A stretch of DNA of 64,000 nucleotides from Steinernema hermaphroditum (Eukaryota; Nematoda; Chromadorea; Rhabditida; Steinernematidae): assembly GCA_030435675.1 (NCBI GenBank), contig CM059624.1, positions 14,098,769 to 14,162,768 on the forward strand, written 5' to 3'. The translations under genes were made by a program, and so were the position numbers. Position 1 is the stretch's first letter. Every line of letters starts with the position of its first letter. The notes beneath the pieces were generated by a model. The model was not told where the DNA came from. It ran no database searches and was given only the letters and a program-made list of their open reading frames with translations. This document shows positions 34,783-46,100 of this stretch, piece after piece.

Positions 34783-37321
34783 GGTGCGAGTACTGAAGAT
34801 CAGGGCTATGTTAGCGATCAAAGAGAAACAGCTGATCGATACGTCTTCGAGTGTTCATGGGAAGTAGTTAACAAAGGTGGGCTGATTTCGAGGTTAACCA
34901 TACTATACGTTGTCAATTTAGTTAGTGGTATATACACGGTTATCCGTTCAAAAGCAGCAGTTAGTACTGGTGAGCTCGGCGACCAGTACTGCATGCTAGG
35001 ACCGTATAAAGAAGAAATCGTGAAATTGGAAGTTGAGGAACTTGAGCCGGAGACAGCACCGATGAAGTGGACGTTGGATTCTATGACTAGCCTGGGTTTC
35101 ACGGTTCGATAAGTATGAGTGTTGCTATTGACAGCTATGTTCAGGTTACATACGGCCGATGGCTTATCGAAGGCTATCCTAAAGTGGTCCTATTCGACAT
35201 CGGATCGGCCGCGTGGAAGTTGGACACGTGGAAACATGAGATCTGGGAGAGGTGCCACATCGGCTTCCCCCACGGCGATCACGAATCAAACGATGCCATC
35301 ATCTTTGGCTTCCTCGTCGCAATCTTTTTGCAAACATTCACGAATTCTCTGGAAGATTGTGACCATCTGGTGTGCGCCCACTTCCACGAGTGGCAGGCCG
35401 GCGTTGGGCTCATACTCAGCAGGCTTTGGAAGCTGAATGTATCGACCGTATTCACGACACATGCGACGCTTCTCGGAAGGCATATCTGTGCTGGCGGAGC
35501 GGATTTGTACAATAATTTGCATAAAGTAAGCAGTGAAATGTTATATGATTACCTTCTTTCAGTTCGATGTCGATAGAGAGTCCGGAGAGAGAGGTATCTA
35601 CCATCGACATTGTCTCGAGAGAGCCGCCGTACACGTGACTCATGTCTTTACGACTGTCAGGTACGATGAGAGTATTGGTGCTTATTCTCTCCTGTTCTCC
35701 ACACTGATTTGTATGTTTCTGACTTTTCTCTCTTAAAATATTGCCTTTCGAACTCAAAGAAGTCATCATATCCATGTTTAGCGATATCACCGGCTTAGAA
35801 TCGGAGCATCTTCTGAAGCGCAAACCTGACCTGATCGCACCGAATGGACTCAATGTACTCAAATTTACCGCTATTCATGAGTTCCAGAATCTGCACGAAA
35901 ACGCCAAACAACAAATCCATGATTTCGTGCGTGGACATTTCTATGGGTGAGGTATCGCTGTAGTATCCTCAAGCATGCATTCAGTCATCTAAATTTTGAC
36001 CTGGACAAGACGATCTACATGTTCACAGCTGGACGCTACGAGTTCACCAACAAAGGCGGCGATCTCTTCATCGAATCCCTCGCCAGGCTCAACCACATTT
36101 TGAAGGTACCCACCATCTTTTGCATAATACATTGAACATAGCTTAAGTCATCCACCGATCCGCGCTGTAAAGACGTTACCGTAGTCGCCTTCATCATCTA
36201 CCCAGCGCGCACTAATTCGTTCAACGCCGAAACGTTGAAAGGTCAAGCAGTGTCCAAGCAGTTGAAAGACATAATTTCAAATATACAAGGAAATGTGGCC
36301 TCGCGCATGTTTGAGTCCTGTCTTGGGTATGTGGCGTTAACAGCGCCGATTTAATATAGCACCATTTAAGAGGGCAAATCCCGGAAAGAGACGATCTACT
36401 CTACCCAACCGAGGTGGTTCAACTGAAACGCTGTATGGCATCTGCCAAGGTGGGATGGTTTTTAGGCGTTTTGTTTTTAATATTTTTCTACAGCGTGATG
36501 CCCTGCCCCCTATTTGCACCCATAACATGCTGGATGACGCCGATGACCCTGTTCTGAACGCCCTCCGTCGGACGCAGCTGTTTAACCATCAGCACGACCG
36601 GGTGAAGGTGATCTTCCACCCTGAGTTCCTCTCGTCAGCTTCGCCTTTGATTGGACTGGATTACGAAGATTTCGTCCGAGGCTGCCATCTGGGAGTTTTT
36701 CCTTCCTACTATGAGCCTTGGGGATACACGCCAGGTACTGTAGGCATAAGGAATTCACTGATCATATCAATTTTAGCCGAGTGCACAGTGATGGGAGTCC
36801 CTTCGGTCACAACCAATCTCTCTGGATTCGGATGTTTCATTCAGGACAACGTTGAACAGCCAGAAACATACGGCGCTTTTGTCCTGGATCGAAGATTCAG
36901 GAACCAGAATGAGTCAATCGATCAACTCACACAGGTCCTTTACGACTATTCGTATGTGTCATCTCCGTTTTTAACCTACATAAATCATGCATTATAGGTG
37001 TCTGAATCGCCGTCAAAGAGTCATTCTCCGAAATCGTAGCGAGCGTTTATGCGAACTACTCGACTGGAAAAATTTGGGCGGCGTAAGTGTACTATCCTTT
37101 TGATCTTTTCATCACTTGACTTTCAGTTCTACCGCCAAGCGAGAAAGATGGCCTTTATGAAAACACATCCTGACCTGGAAATGAACCTGCTCGAACCGTG
37201 TCAGTGGGTATCACGCGCTACATCGGCGCCCAGTACTCCTTGTCCAAGCACACCGACAAGTCTGTATTCCAGCTATCAAGAGGACATTGAGGGCCAAATG
37301 GAACATGAAAACAGGGTTTGA
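34783..37321 (+). CDS. Glycogen synthase, tandem copy 2
   Basis: Exons: 34783-34876, 34922-35103, 35145-35525, 35563-35660, 35782-35946, 35985-36105, 36148-36326, 36371-36449, 36494-36734, 36777-36951, 36998-37082, 37127-37321. Architecture and all junction phases match copy 1 except for an extra 44-bp intron at 36327-36370. The E-x7-E motif (EPWGYTPAE) and arginine cluster are intact. The nucleotide-sugar loop reads NKVSGIYTV instead of the family NKVGGIYTV, a Gly-to-Ser change in a normally invariant pair. Exons 3, 9 and 10 are nearly identical to copy 1 at DNA level, while exons 1, 2 and 7 are clearly diverged. The tail is rich in SP/TP sites ([13 protein letters not shown]), closer to the vertebrate regulatory tail than copy 1. 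The start exon is unresolved. It may be a working isoform or one with altered kinetics. Confidence 0.9.
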
Positions 37322-38217
37322 CAGCAGGATTCAATCCTGCATTGCCCTTTATGTATCCGACACATAAGCCAATAATGTCGTCAGTTCCGCAATTTAGAAA
37401 TCCACTTCACAAATAAGCCGCTTCTCGTCACTCTATATCGCCATCATCTATGTCGTAATGCCTTTTTTGTACCTGCTTTGTTCTCTCTACCGCTTGTTCG
37501 AATCATTTATATCAACATGTAATAAATGTAATAAAGCTTTTAAAATAAATAGGAATGATGGAACGCTGAGTGGCATGGAAAAGGGGAGCAAGGAAATTTC
37601 CGTTTCCGCAAAACGGAAATTTCCGCGTTTTTTGGCGATTTCCGCTTCCGTTTTGCAGAATTTTATTTCCGCACATCCCTGGTCCGGACTCGGACTCGAT
37701 GGGATTTCGGACTCGTTCGGCATCACTGATTGTAGATCCGGTCGTAGTAGAGTAGGTCCCGCTTATTCATGTACTTTAGTCTCCCGCCATGACGAGCTGG
37801 AATATGGAATACCGTGGTATTCTCTCAGTTACTTGTGTAGGGTCAATGACCATACTCACTTCCACCAATAAAAAGTTCACTGTAAACGACGAAAAAGGAC
37901 AGTTTCAACATAAAAAACTTGCACTGCAGCGAAAGTTGGCACGAAATGTGAGTAAGCACTCGAAACTAACGTGACAGCACGAACGCGCGCCAGCACGCGC
38001 CGCTAAAAGAAAAACGAAAGAAAACGCGCGACGCGCCAGGGCGATCGCGGTGGGACCCGGCTTTCGCGTGTCGCGGTGTTTTATTTCTTGTCTGATCTTC
38101 ATGTCTTGCTAGAGGCATAGAGTTCTGGCATTTGGCCCTGCCACGGTGTTGCTTATATATCTCACAGGCAAGTAGTTATTTATTGATAATCATGGTGAAC
38201 AGCACAACGTCAATTAA
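37322..38217. other. Intergenic with TTCCG-rich low-complexity stretch
   Basis: Poly(A)-like AATAAA words near 37520 could serve glycogen synthase copy 2. Positions 37590-37680 repeat AAATTTCCG/TTTCCG words in both orientations. A GC-rich run of CGCG words spans 37980-38050. No supported gene. Confidence 0.45.
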
Positions 38218-38670
38218 TTACTGGAATGACACAATGCACACGAGAAAAAAACAGGAGCACCACAACTTAAGAGTGTCTTGCCGAAGGACTGAGGCTGGGG
38301 TTGGGGTGGTTGATCCTAGCGTGAACTTATTCTTGAAGTGTGGTTGATACGTGGCGACGAGTTTGTATTCCAATTGACTAAAATTGACGGGCTTAAGGCT
38401 TCTTGAATCGTATGAATCCTTTCTGTTGTCTCCCATTAGGTAGACTCTTCCTTCAGGAACGTGCTCCTCGCGCCGCTTAAAGTCATTGTATACTGTGGCC
38501 AGACCAATTGCCACAACTCTTTTCTGTGCATAATCCAGTTTATTTGGAATGCGACAGTTGACGATGTCACCAACACGCACTTCTTGTTGCGGGTTTACAA
38601 AGCGACGGTGGATGTTGTGATAAGAGTTCGGAAGCGTAGATACAGATGGACCAATGCTACGATCGCACAT
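38218..38670 (-). CDS. S26 signal-peptidase-like protein with C-terminal membrane anchor
   Basis: Intronless, 150 residues from the first in-frame ATG at 38670. Motifs of the mitochondrial inner-membrane peptidase/type I signal peptidase family appear in order: GPSVSTL (Ser box, Ser9 as nucleophile), VRVGDIVNCRIP, QKRVVAIG (Lys50 as general base) and VPEGRVYLMGDNRKDSYDSR (boxes D/E). This is enough for a Ser-Lys protease. Unlike IMMP1/2, which are anchored by an N-terminal helix, the only hydrophobic segment here is at the C-terminus (LKLWCSCFFLVCIVSF), suggesting a tail-anchored protein. The Ser box lacks the usual Met and Pro (PSMxPT). The frame is open 20 codons upstream without ATG. Lack of introns in an intron-rich genome hints at retroposition. 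A degraded relative lies at 4130-4546. Activity is unproven. Confidence 0.7.
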   Translation of the reverse strand: MCDRSIGPSVSTLPNSYHNIHRRFVNPQQEVRVGDIVNCRIPNKLDYAQKRVVAIGLATVYNDFKRREEHVPEGRVYLMGDNRKDSYDSRSLKPVNFSQLEYKLVATYQPHFKNKFTLGSTTPTPASVLRQDTLKLWCSCFFLVCIVSFQ

Positions 38671-38840
38671 GAGAGCTGGCGTCGGGTGTACGGACTTGTC
38701 GCTTCTTTCTTTCTCTAGCGCGGCATCCACTTTGTATGTTTAAAAGACGGCACGTTTGCGAAGGAATGCTGCCGTCTGTGTTTATGTTAAAGCGTGTATG
38801 TAACATCGCCGTTAACTGATAATAAATCAGTTAGCACGGA

Positions 38841-38990
38841 TCAGTTGGTTAAATCAGTTGGTTCAGCGGTAGCAACAGTTGGGTAAAAATTAATGTACCA
38901 GAAGAGATCACCTAGTTTCAGTGCGTCTTCTTCGGAGAGCTCCTCCTCAAAGATTTCCCGTATTCCTTCAATATATGCTTCCTTATTCAT
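38841..38990 (-). CDS. Small acidic ORF, 49 aa
   Basis: Starts at ATG 38990: M-N-K-E-A-Y then GIREIFEEELSEEDALKLGD and an aromatic patch (FWYINFYP), stop at 38841-38843. Helix-forming acidic composition and a tidy ATG suggest it might be translated, or be the end of the gene whose first part lies at 39066-39206. Family unknown. Confidence 0.3.
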   Translation of the reverse strand: MNKEAYIEGIREIFEEELSEEDALKLGDLFWYINFYPTVATAEPTDLTN

Positions 38991-39065
38991 GGCAATGCGG
39001 GTGCGTACATAAACGCGACAGACCGCTGCAATAATGGTGGAGCATCGCGCCGTGTTCTGTCGCGC

Positions 39066-39206
39066 TCACTCGAACTCCTTCTTCAGTTCTGGAAACTGCG
39101 CCTCCAATTCTCGGTCTTCGTAAGGTGTGGATGCCCTATGAAAGCGGAAGGCTGTCAGGCCGGCAAAGGCGGAGACGGCGACGATTTAGCGAAGGATTCG
39201 GGACAT
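39066..39206 (-). pseudogene. Small membrane protein with in-frame stop at codon 7
   Basis: From ATG 39206 the frame reads M-S-R-I-L-R, then TAA, then continues open as IVAVSAFAGLTAFRFHRAST (membrane or leader helix) and an acidic tail (YEDRELEAQFPELKKEFE) to TGA. The coherent protein on both sides of the stop suggests a recently disabled small mitochondrial-type or single-pass protein. It could also be a sequencing or assembly error. No family was recognised with confidence. Confidence 0.45.
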
Positions 39207-39529
39207 TTTTTGGAAATGCCACCGACGGCTTCTCTTTTATGGGCTTATGCAAGTGGTGAGCATAGTGCAAGTAAAGCGATGGTAAAGTAGATTAACACTG
39301 TCTGTTTTCATGTTGTTTCTTGAGCTCCGAATTTCCTATTCACAACAGTTTTTCAGTGATCTGGCGCCTAGCTGACCAGGGAATCTCTTAATGTTGTTAC
39401 TGACACAAGGGTCGTCAACTTTTAGAATTTTACAAAAAAGCGAAATTTAGAAAATAGAAAAGTAACTGAAAAATTAGTACCGAAGTAGTGAGCAGAAAGA
39501 GATTCTGAATTCATCAGTACCGAGCAGAG

Positions 39530-39760
39530 TTGGCGGGTTCGGGTTTTCCGGTCGGGTTTTTCGGGTTTTCGGGTCGGGTTTGGGTGTCGGTTTCGGGTTT
39601 TCGGGTATCCGAAAGTTTCGGGTTCGGGTCGGGTTTCGGGTCGGCTACCCGAAATTTTCGGGTTCGAGTTTCGGGTTCGGGTTCGGGTACCCGAAAGTTT
39701 CGGGTTCGGGTTCGGGTTTTCGGGTCGGGTACCCCAACTTTCGGGTACCCGGACAACTCT
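39530..39760 (+). repeat. TCGGG/TTCGGG-rich minisatellite-like tract
   Basis: About 230 bp of irregular GGGTTCGGGTTTTCGGGTCGGG units with embedded GGTACCCGAAA inversions, so both strands partly pair. The period is not constant. It opens long frames on both strands that are artefacts. It directly precedes the C-type-lectin fragment. Confidence 0.85.
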
Positions 39761-39800
39761 GGTACCGAGTATTACAACGCACGGCCGATTCACAAAATGA

Positions 39801-40145
39801 CAAAAAAGGATCGGTGGTGACAAGATTCAGGACTTCGTCACGTGGAAGTGGACCGATAAGGAACACTTCGGATTCCAGAACTGGGCTCCCGGACACAACG
39901 ACATCTTCGAGAACAACTGCTTGGGTGTGGAGCGCTCCAACGGAAGTTTGATCTCGGTCAGGTGCTATGGCCTAAAACCTTACGCCCGTAAAGTCCCTGT
40001 CGTGATCCCGACCACTTGTCCTCGTAGCTTCTCGCTTCCTCACTCTATTCCATCCAATACAACCGCCGAATTGTCCCATTGTGACCTGTCCGGAGTGCCG
40101 GAAATGGAAATGGAATCGAAGTCAGCCTTATCGAATTTTTATTAA
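39801..40145 (+). pseudogene. C-type lectin domain fragment
   Basis: The frame reads DKIQDFVTWKWTDKEHFGFQ then NWAPGHNDIFENNCLGVE and ends SVRCYGLKPYARKVPVV. This is the second half of a C-type lectin fold: the W-T-D, NWAPG and paired Cys blocks with the (K/R)PY-x-(C/R)K ending. The first half, a signal peptide and a start codon are missing; a TGA precedes the frame at 39798 and the repeat tract lies just upstream. The last canonical Cys is Arg. After the domain the frame runs on about 45 codons into non-domain sequence. Read as a truncated pseudogene or isolated exon. Confidence 0.6.
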
Positions 40146-43123
40146 CCCGTGGTGGAGTCTCTTCTGGGCAAAAAAGGGTATTTCCTCTCCGAATGATCTC
40201 TTTTAACTTTCTAAAATCGATGTGTTTCCACTGCACCTTCTTCCTTCTTCGTTTTCTATTCATGTTTTTACGTTTGTAATTTGCTTCACACTATCCCTTA
40301 CCCATCCAATTCACCCTCTCTCCCCCACAGGCTCCGCCCATCCTCTCAGTGAAACAAACAAACACAGCAGCCGCGTGTTTCGCGACCCCCTCGCCGCTTT
40401 TCCGCCAAGCGTTCCCTGCCCTGCAGAATGTTTCAACTGCGTTCCAGCCGCCCTCGATTCGCACCGTCGCGAAGCCGCCATTTCACGTCTCTGTCGCCGT
40501 CTCCATCGACGCCGCTTCTCGGTCGCCTTGGCTCGCAACAAACAAGTGCGGGGAGAGGAACATATTGATTATTTTGCGAGTGCGTGATGCGATTCGCAAG
40601 CGTTTTTGCGACGGTTTTTCCTGTTTGCTCAGCTGATTAGATGGTTTGTCGCGGATGGCGATGTAGAGTCTTTTATTTTTCGCGATTTCGCATTGAAAGT
40701 TCCATTTTGACATTCAGGGTTACACTGACAAGGGATGTGCCAATTATGATCATGATTTTGATTTTAAAATTTGTCACACTAATAGGTCTTGACGAGTATA
40801 GTAAGCGGGGAAAACACTAGCCGCTCTAGGTCTATTAAAAACGGTGCTATCCTTTAAAGTCAATGGTGCTTTCTTGTAGATTTTCAAAAGGTTTTCACCT
40901 TACGAGAAACGAGAACAGACACTTGTATAGTGTTGTAAATTTAAGAAACTGCCGATTACTGTAGAAAAATTTCCTGGTTAAGGGCCTGGCTAACATGGTC
41001 AGTCTAATTTAAAGTGACCCGGTCATAAAAAAAGTGAAAAAATGTGCCACTCTTTTGAGGTGGTGAAATCAATTTCTCGGACAACGTGATAGTTTCCGAG
41101 AAACAACAAAAAATAAACACAAAAACGTCGTGCAAACTTTGCTGTCCAGTTCGCGGTTCGTTCTGAAAACCTTCTTGCCCTTGGTTTAGAGGCTGCCCAA
41201 CATCATGCGGAAGGCAGTTTCTTGGAAAATCTCGTAGTTTTCAAGAAATAAGCTTTAGGACGCAGAATGTGTTTACTGTCTAATCGGCCGGTCCCGAAAC
41301 GAATTCCATGAGGGACAGGACCGTAGTCCCCGCCTTTTTTGCACGTACTTATCCAATCGGAGCGAGTTTGGGCTCAATCAAAGCGCCAGAAGCCGCTGAC
41401 CAAAATTATGCCGAATATGGCAAGTTAGAAACCGCATTTAACACAAAAGGCGGGGCATTATAAAAGGCCGGTAGTGACTGTTCGCCAGAAGCTGATGAGT
41501 AAAATGCTCAAATGGACTCTAGTATTTCGGTTAAAAAAAATGAAACTGCCTCGAAACTCGTGTCGGGACCAAATTCTGCGCTGTAAGGTCTGTTTCTTGA
41601 AAACTGCTGGGTTTTTTTGGGAAACTGACTTCACCATCGTGTTCAGTGACCCTGAAAACCGGGTGGACGAAAAATTTCAGAAGTTTCAAATAACTTTCGT
41701 CATTGACGGTCCGGTCAAGATAGTGTGAATTACAAACAACACTTGGCTTCTTATCTGTGCGCTGAAAGAGTTGGTAACATCAGCAATTCATACCCCTCCC
41801 TTTCCACCGCGATGGCACCGCGAAATGAAAGTGTCGCCATTTATCATGTCGTAAAATTCACCACAATTCTACGTGTGTGCACTTTGAAGTTTAATTTGGG
41901 TTGCTCAATTTGAGATGACATCAACATTTTCTTATCGATCGCATTAATGCAATTAAAAAGATGAGACAACAAGTGCAGGTGAACCCATAAAATTAGTATT
42001 GTCTGATCAGGACAGCCTGATAAACATCTGTCACGCTCTGTCAAACGCTCTGTCACTGATCGATAATATTTGGACTGGACTGTTTTTGGACAGATTGACA
42101 AATAATCCTGTTATTTTTGTCCTCGAAATTGCAAGCGCTGCTGACTTCCCCGGCCCAGTCATCATTGTTTGTATCGACGCATCGTTTCTGTTTATTTTTT
42201 TCGCTCTTCCAATAATGTTCTGTGCATTTTGTGAGACGGTCCGCGAACGGTGCGATGCGGCAAAAGCAGGTTTTTCTGTACCGCGTTCATGTGCTGTCCA
42301 CAAAAGTTGTTTGTAGTGTGGCCGTTTAAAGATTATTTCGCTTATATAGTCAGTGTTCGACAAGTTTATTGCTACACGAAATACCCATTTTTGACGCAAT
42401 AGTAAACCGATTTTTATCAAATAACATGTTGGAGGTCTTTTGCCAGAACAAAAAGTGACGTGATGGGGAATTTGAGTGCGATTAACGGTCGTTTTCAGCG
42501 AGAAAAATGAAAAATTTACACGAAGACAATATGTACGTTCGCTCTAGTTCAAAACTCGTGCTTGGAACCAACCCCTTTCTATTATGGCTACATGTATTTT
42601 TTCATATTTCTGTGATTTTCATCGGAAACCTAGGTTTGTTTTATGTTGAAAACCTTGTTAAAAGATTCCTTTAGACAGAAGTCTAGCAGCATGTACTAGA
42701 AACTGACCCATGAGATGGGTTGGTTTCTTTTGTTTTTCGCGTCTTTTTCGTTTTCCGGCCGGTTCCACAAGTGGGTGTTTTCGAAAACGACCTTCCAGAC
42801 TTTTGTCTAAAGTGTCCACCGTGATTTGTCTCGTCTTCATCTCGAGCGATGCTCTATTATCGGTGTTTGTTGGTGGTTGATTTCCGACAAACGGCCATGT
42901 CGTCTATTGTCTAGACAAATTCTGATTTGTCTCTCCTTTCATATGAAGGTTATTTCATGGAAATTGTCTTATTTTTCATCTGCTTCCAATGTGTTTGTAA
43001 TGCGATGGGCGTGGTGATTTAGATTTTGCGGTTATTCGCGTCAAAAATCGCGCATCTCTTTTCGCACTGCGCGTATGCATCGCTCTCTCGTATATATAAC
43101 TGCCATATTAATCTGATCTTTCA
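40146..43123. other. Intergenic with GC-rich island and dispersed repeat
   Basis: GC-rich, open on both strands at 40310-40600 without a supported exon. Positions 41190-41410 belong to a dispersed repeat that recurs at 61190-61385. A partial tandem copy of its end (CGCCAGAAGCTGATGAGTAAAATG) lies at about 41485. The rest shows no feature until the TATA box of the PARP gene. Confidence 0.45.
41190..41410 (+). repeat. Dispersed repeat, copy 1
   Basis: Shares an ordered series of words with 61190-61385 in the same orientation: AGTTTCTTGGAAAA.CTCGTAG, CAAGAAATAA, AGAATGTGTTT.ACTGTCTA, ACTTATCCAATCG and GCGCCAGAAGC. About 200 bp; no coding; ends not defined. Confidence 0.7.
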
Positions 43124-43124
43124 G
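43091..43124 (+). promoter_or_regulatory. TATA-like box and 3' splice acceptor before the PARP start
   Basis: TATATATAAC at 43091-43100 is followed by TGATCTTTCAG ending at 43124, 16 bp before the ATG at 43141. The acceptor has no nearby donor, so it is a likely spliced-leader site. TATA placement relative to the true start is therefore uncertain. Confidence 0.45.
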
Positions 43125-43140
43125 TTGCTCACTCAACGCG

Positions 43141-46100
43141 ATGTACGGGAACCAACAGCCGTTGAATAATGTCCAGTTGGGCGACGTGCCTTTCGCCATC
43201 GGTTACTGCCCTGCTCCGCGCCGATGTGTGTGCTATGCGTGTAAACAGTATATTCCACAGGTACGGTGGCATTTTTTGTCTTCAGCTGGCATTTAAAACG
43301 GTTTTTAGAATGACATTCGAATTTCGGTTCGCTTCCCTTCATCGCAGTACGACGGATTGGCCGACCAGTGGCATCACGAACAGTGCTTTTGGGAAACGCT
43401 GAAGCTGGATCCGCAGATGGAGATCAACGAGCGATCTATCAAAGATTTCGATTGGCTGGCGCTCTCAGATCAGAATAGAATAACGAAGGAGATTGATAAG
43501 CTCTATCGTAAGCAGTCTACTCCGAACATCACTCATAATATGCTATTTTTTCAGCGGAAATGGTGGAAGCGTCGCGAGGCTATCAGAAGAAGGTCGTCGT
43601 TATCGACCACGTATACGATGAGATCATGGCATGTATGAAATGCGGGGAAGCCCCCTACAAGGTACGTTGACCACAGCATGAACAGCTCTTATCTGTCGTC
43701 TTTCAGTACGACCTAATCCTAAAAACGATCGGCTACGACTACTCGCGCGAATTCCAATGCCTACACTACGAGTGCCTCGCCATGTCCGGCATGTTCCAGG
43801 GCTCTGCGTCGGACTTCATCGGCTACGACGACCTGGACGAGCAGAGTCAGCTCTACCTACAGTCGGTCTTCGACTACTGTAAAGAGCAGTATCCCTACCA
43901 AAACTATGCGAATCAGATAGTAAATGGATCAAACACCATTTCCGACAAGAATAGGCCTGAGAGGATTCGAAATCGCGAGTTGATGGAGGTAAGGACGAGG
44001 GGTTAAGTCGTTTATCGCTGTAATCAGCGATTGGATGTAGCGTCGTTCTTGCACTCAAGAACCGCATGATATTGAAGTAAACAGAGTTACATACACCGCC
44101 TTATATTGATAAGCAGAATTACAAGTAAATTGCTTCCTTTTTAGCAACAAAACTTCAACATGTGCCGCATCCGTAAAGTACTACTGAACATGCCATCCTC
44201 CTTTTGGCTTGAAGCCCTGAAGACAAATGATCTTATTCCGCCCTTCACTGAAGCGCACAAGTGGGTCAGCGCTCGCAGCGGAACAAATAGTGGAGAGGAT
44301 GGCGCTGTGGTACGTCCACTTAACCACCTACCCCAAATTACGGCAGCCCATTTCAGATTCTGAACTACTTGACCGACTGTATCCAGTTCGGAGTACCTCG
44401 TGGTTGCGGCAAATGTTCAACGCCAACCAACGAGAAGTTCATCGTGTTCGACACTGAGAACCAAACGTACAAATGCAGCGGTCACATCTCCAGCTACACC
44501 GCGTGCACGTTCGCCGAGCGGAACCCTACGCGCCGTCCCATCACTGTCCCCGCCAGCATGACCATGGAGATGGCCGAAATCCGTGACATTCGCCCTCAGA
44601 ACGTTCGTACCTACTCCAGCTACTTGGCTAGCATGCCGAAGCTGCTGATAGGCTCCAACGCTATCATGAACAACGGGCAGATGGTGGCGAAACAGGTGGA
44701 GATCTCGCGCAGCAAGACGCAGACGCTGCACGTCAAGAACGGTTGCCAAGTGGATTCACTAGCTTTGGGGCACGAAAATCTTCACGTCTACTTGGAGCCT
44801 GGAGCGATCCCTCAGCCGTGGGAGTGTATGCTCTCGCAGACCAACTTATCGCTGAACAAGAATTCCGTCTTCAAAGCGCAGCTTCTTGAGCACGACAAGT
44901 ACAATCGGTACTTCATCTTCACCTGCTCCGGAAGTGTCGGTTCCGATTGTCCCAACTTTAACACTAGGATGTACGATGACGATCTTGAGAGAGCGAAGCG
45001 CGAATTTTGCCAGTAAGTGTGTTTTTTCGATTATCATAGTCTAAGAGACAGTCCATTGAACTTGGTCTTGAACATGTCTAGTTTTCATCGAACGGACTTT
45101 AAATAGATAAGACAAGTTCAGCAGTGAAGTTCACTGTCTGTGATATGAGGGATTAGACATTGTCTGGACTTTATTCGGACAGACTTACAGACAAACATTG
45201 AAGTTTTGAGACAGCTGTCTAATGTCTCTCGTTGCAGACATTTCGAAGAGCGTACGGGCAACGACTGGCTCGCAATCATGAGCGGGTTCCCATTCGAGAA
45301 GAAGCCGGGCAAATACAACATCGTCGTCACCAATGTTGATGTCACCATGGAAGACCGCAGCATTGAGGCGCCCGTCGAGAAGGGAGAGCTCTCAATGCCT
45401 GTGCGTGAGCTGGTTCACAAGATGTTCGATGTGAAAGCGATGAAGAACTCGCTTATGTCGATGGACATCGACTTGAACCGGCTACCACTGAAGAATCTCT
45501 CCGATCGGCAGATCAACGCCGCCTACAAGGTGCTGAGTGACCTGGAGAAGGCGCTGAATAAGCACACGCCAGCCACTGCCGAAATCTTCTTGGACTTGAC
45601 GAACCAGTTCTACACGCTTATCCCTCACGACACTGGCAACCACCGTCCGGCAGTGATCAGCAACCTCGAAGTAGTCAAACGCAAGACGGAGATGCTTGAT
45701 CAGCTGCGTCAAGTTGCCCAGTCGTACATGATCGCATCGCAAGTGGCCACTCCTGATGGAGAACGCATCGTCGCCAACTACAAGACCCTCAAGTGCAATA
45801 TCGTTGAACTTTCGCCATCTGGAGCTGAGTATAGACGTCTCGAAACCTATGCTCAGAATACCTACGAAGGTGGCTACGGCCAGAACGGCCGGCTCCGGAT
45901 TACGCACATCTACAGGGTGGACCGTGAAGCTGAGATGAATCGGGTCGGAGGTCACAACCGTATGCTGCTCTGGCATGGATCGCCTATTTCCAACTTCGTT
46001 GGAATCCTTAGCCGCGGGCTAAAAATCGCTCCTAAGGAAGCACCTCATGTAAGCTATGATCCTTGTTCTTATCGGTTTTCATCCATTTGCATTTCAGACC

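Noticed and set aside
28978..37321. Reading the two glycogen synthase blocks as one fused gene
   Set aside because: Copy 1 has its own complete tail and stop at 31472, followed by 3.3 kb of spacer before copy 2 restarts at the same N-terminal motif.
37458..37871. 137-codon frame after glycogen synthase copy 2
   Set aside because: Runs through TTCCG low-complexity DNA and has no domain.
39530..39760. Interstitial telomere
   Set aside because: The unit is TCGGG/TTCGGG with irregular period, not nematode TTAGGC.
39422..39823. Long Pro/Thr/Arg-rich frames on both strands as a structural protein
   Set aside because: Direct translation of the TCGGG repeat tract.
40310..40600. GC-rich frames as a gene
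   Set aside because: Open on both strands without splice-consistent exons or motifs.
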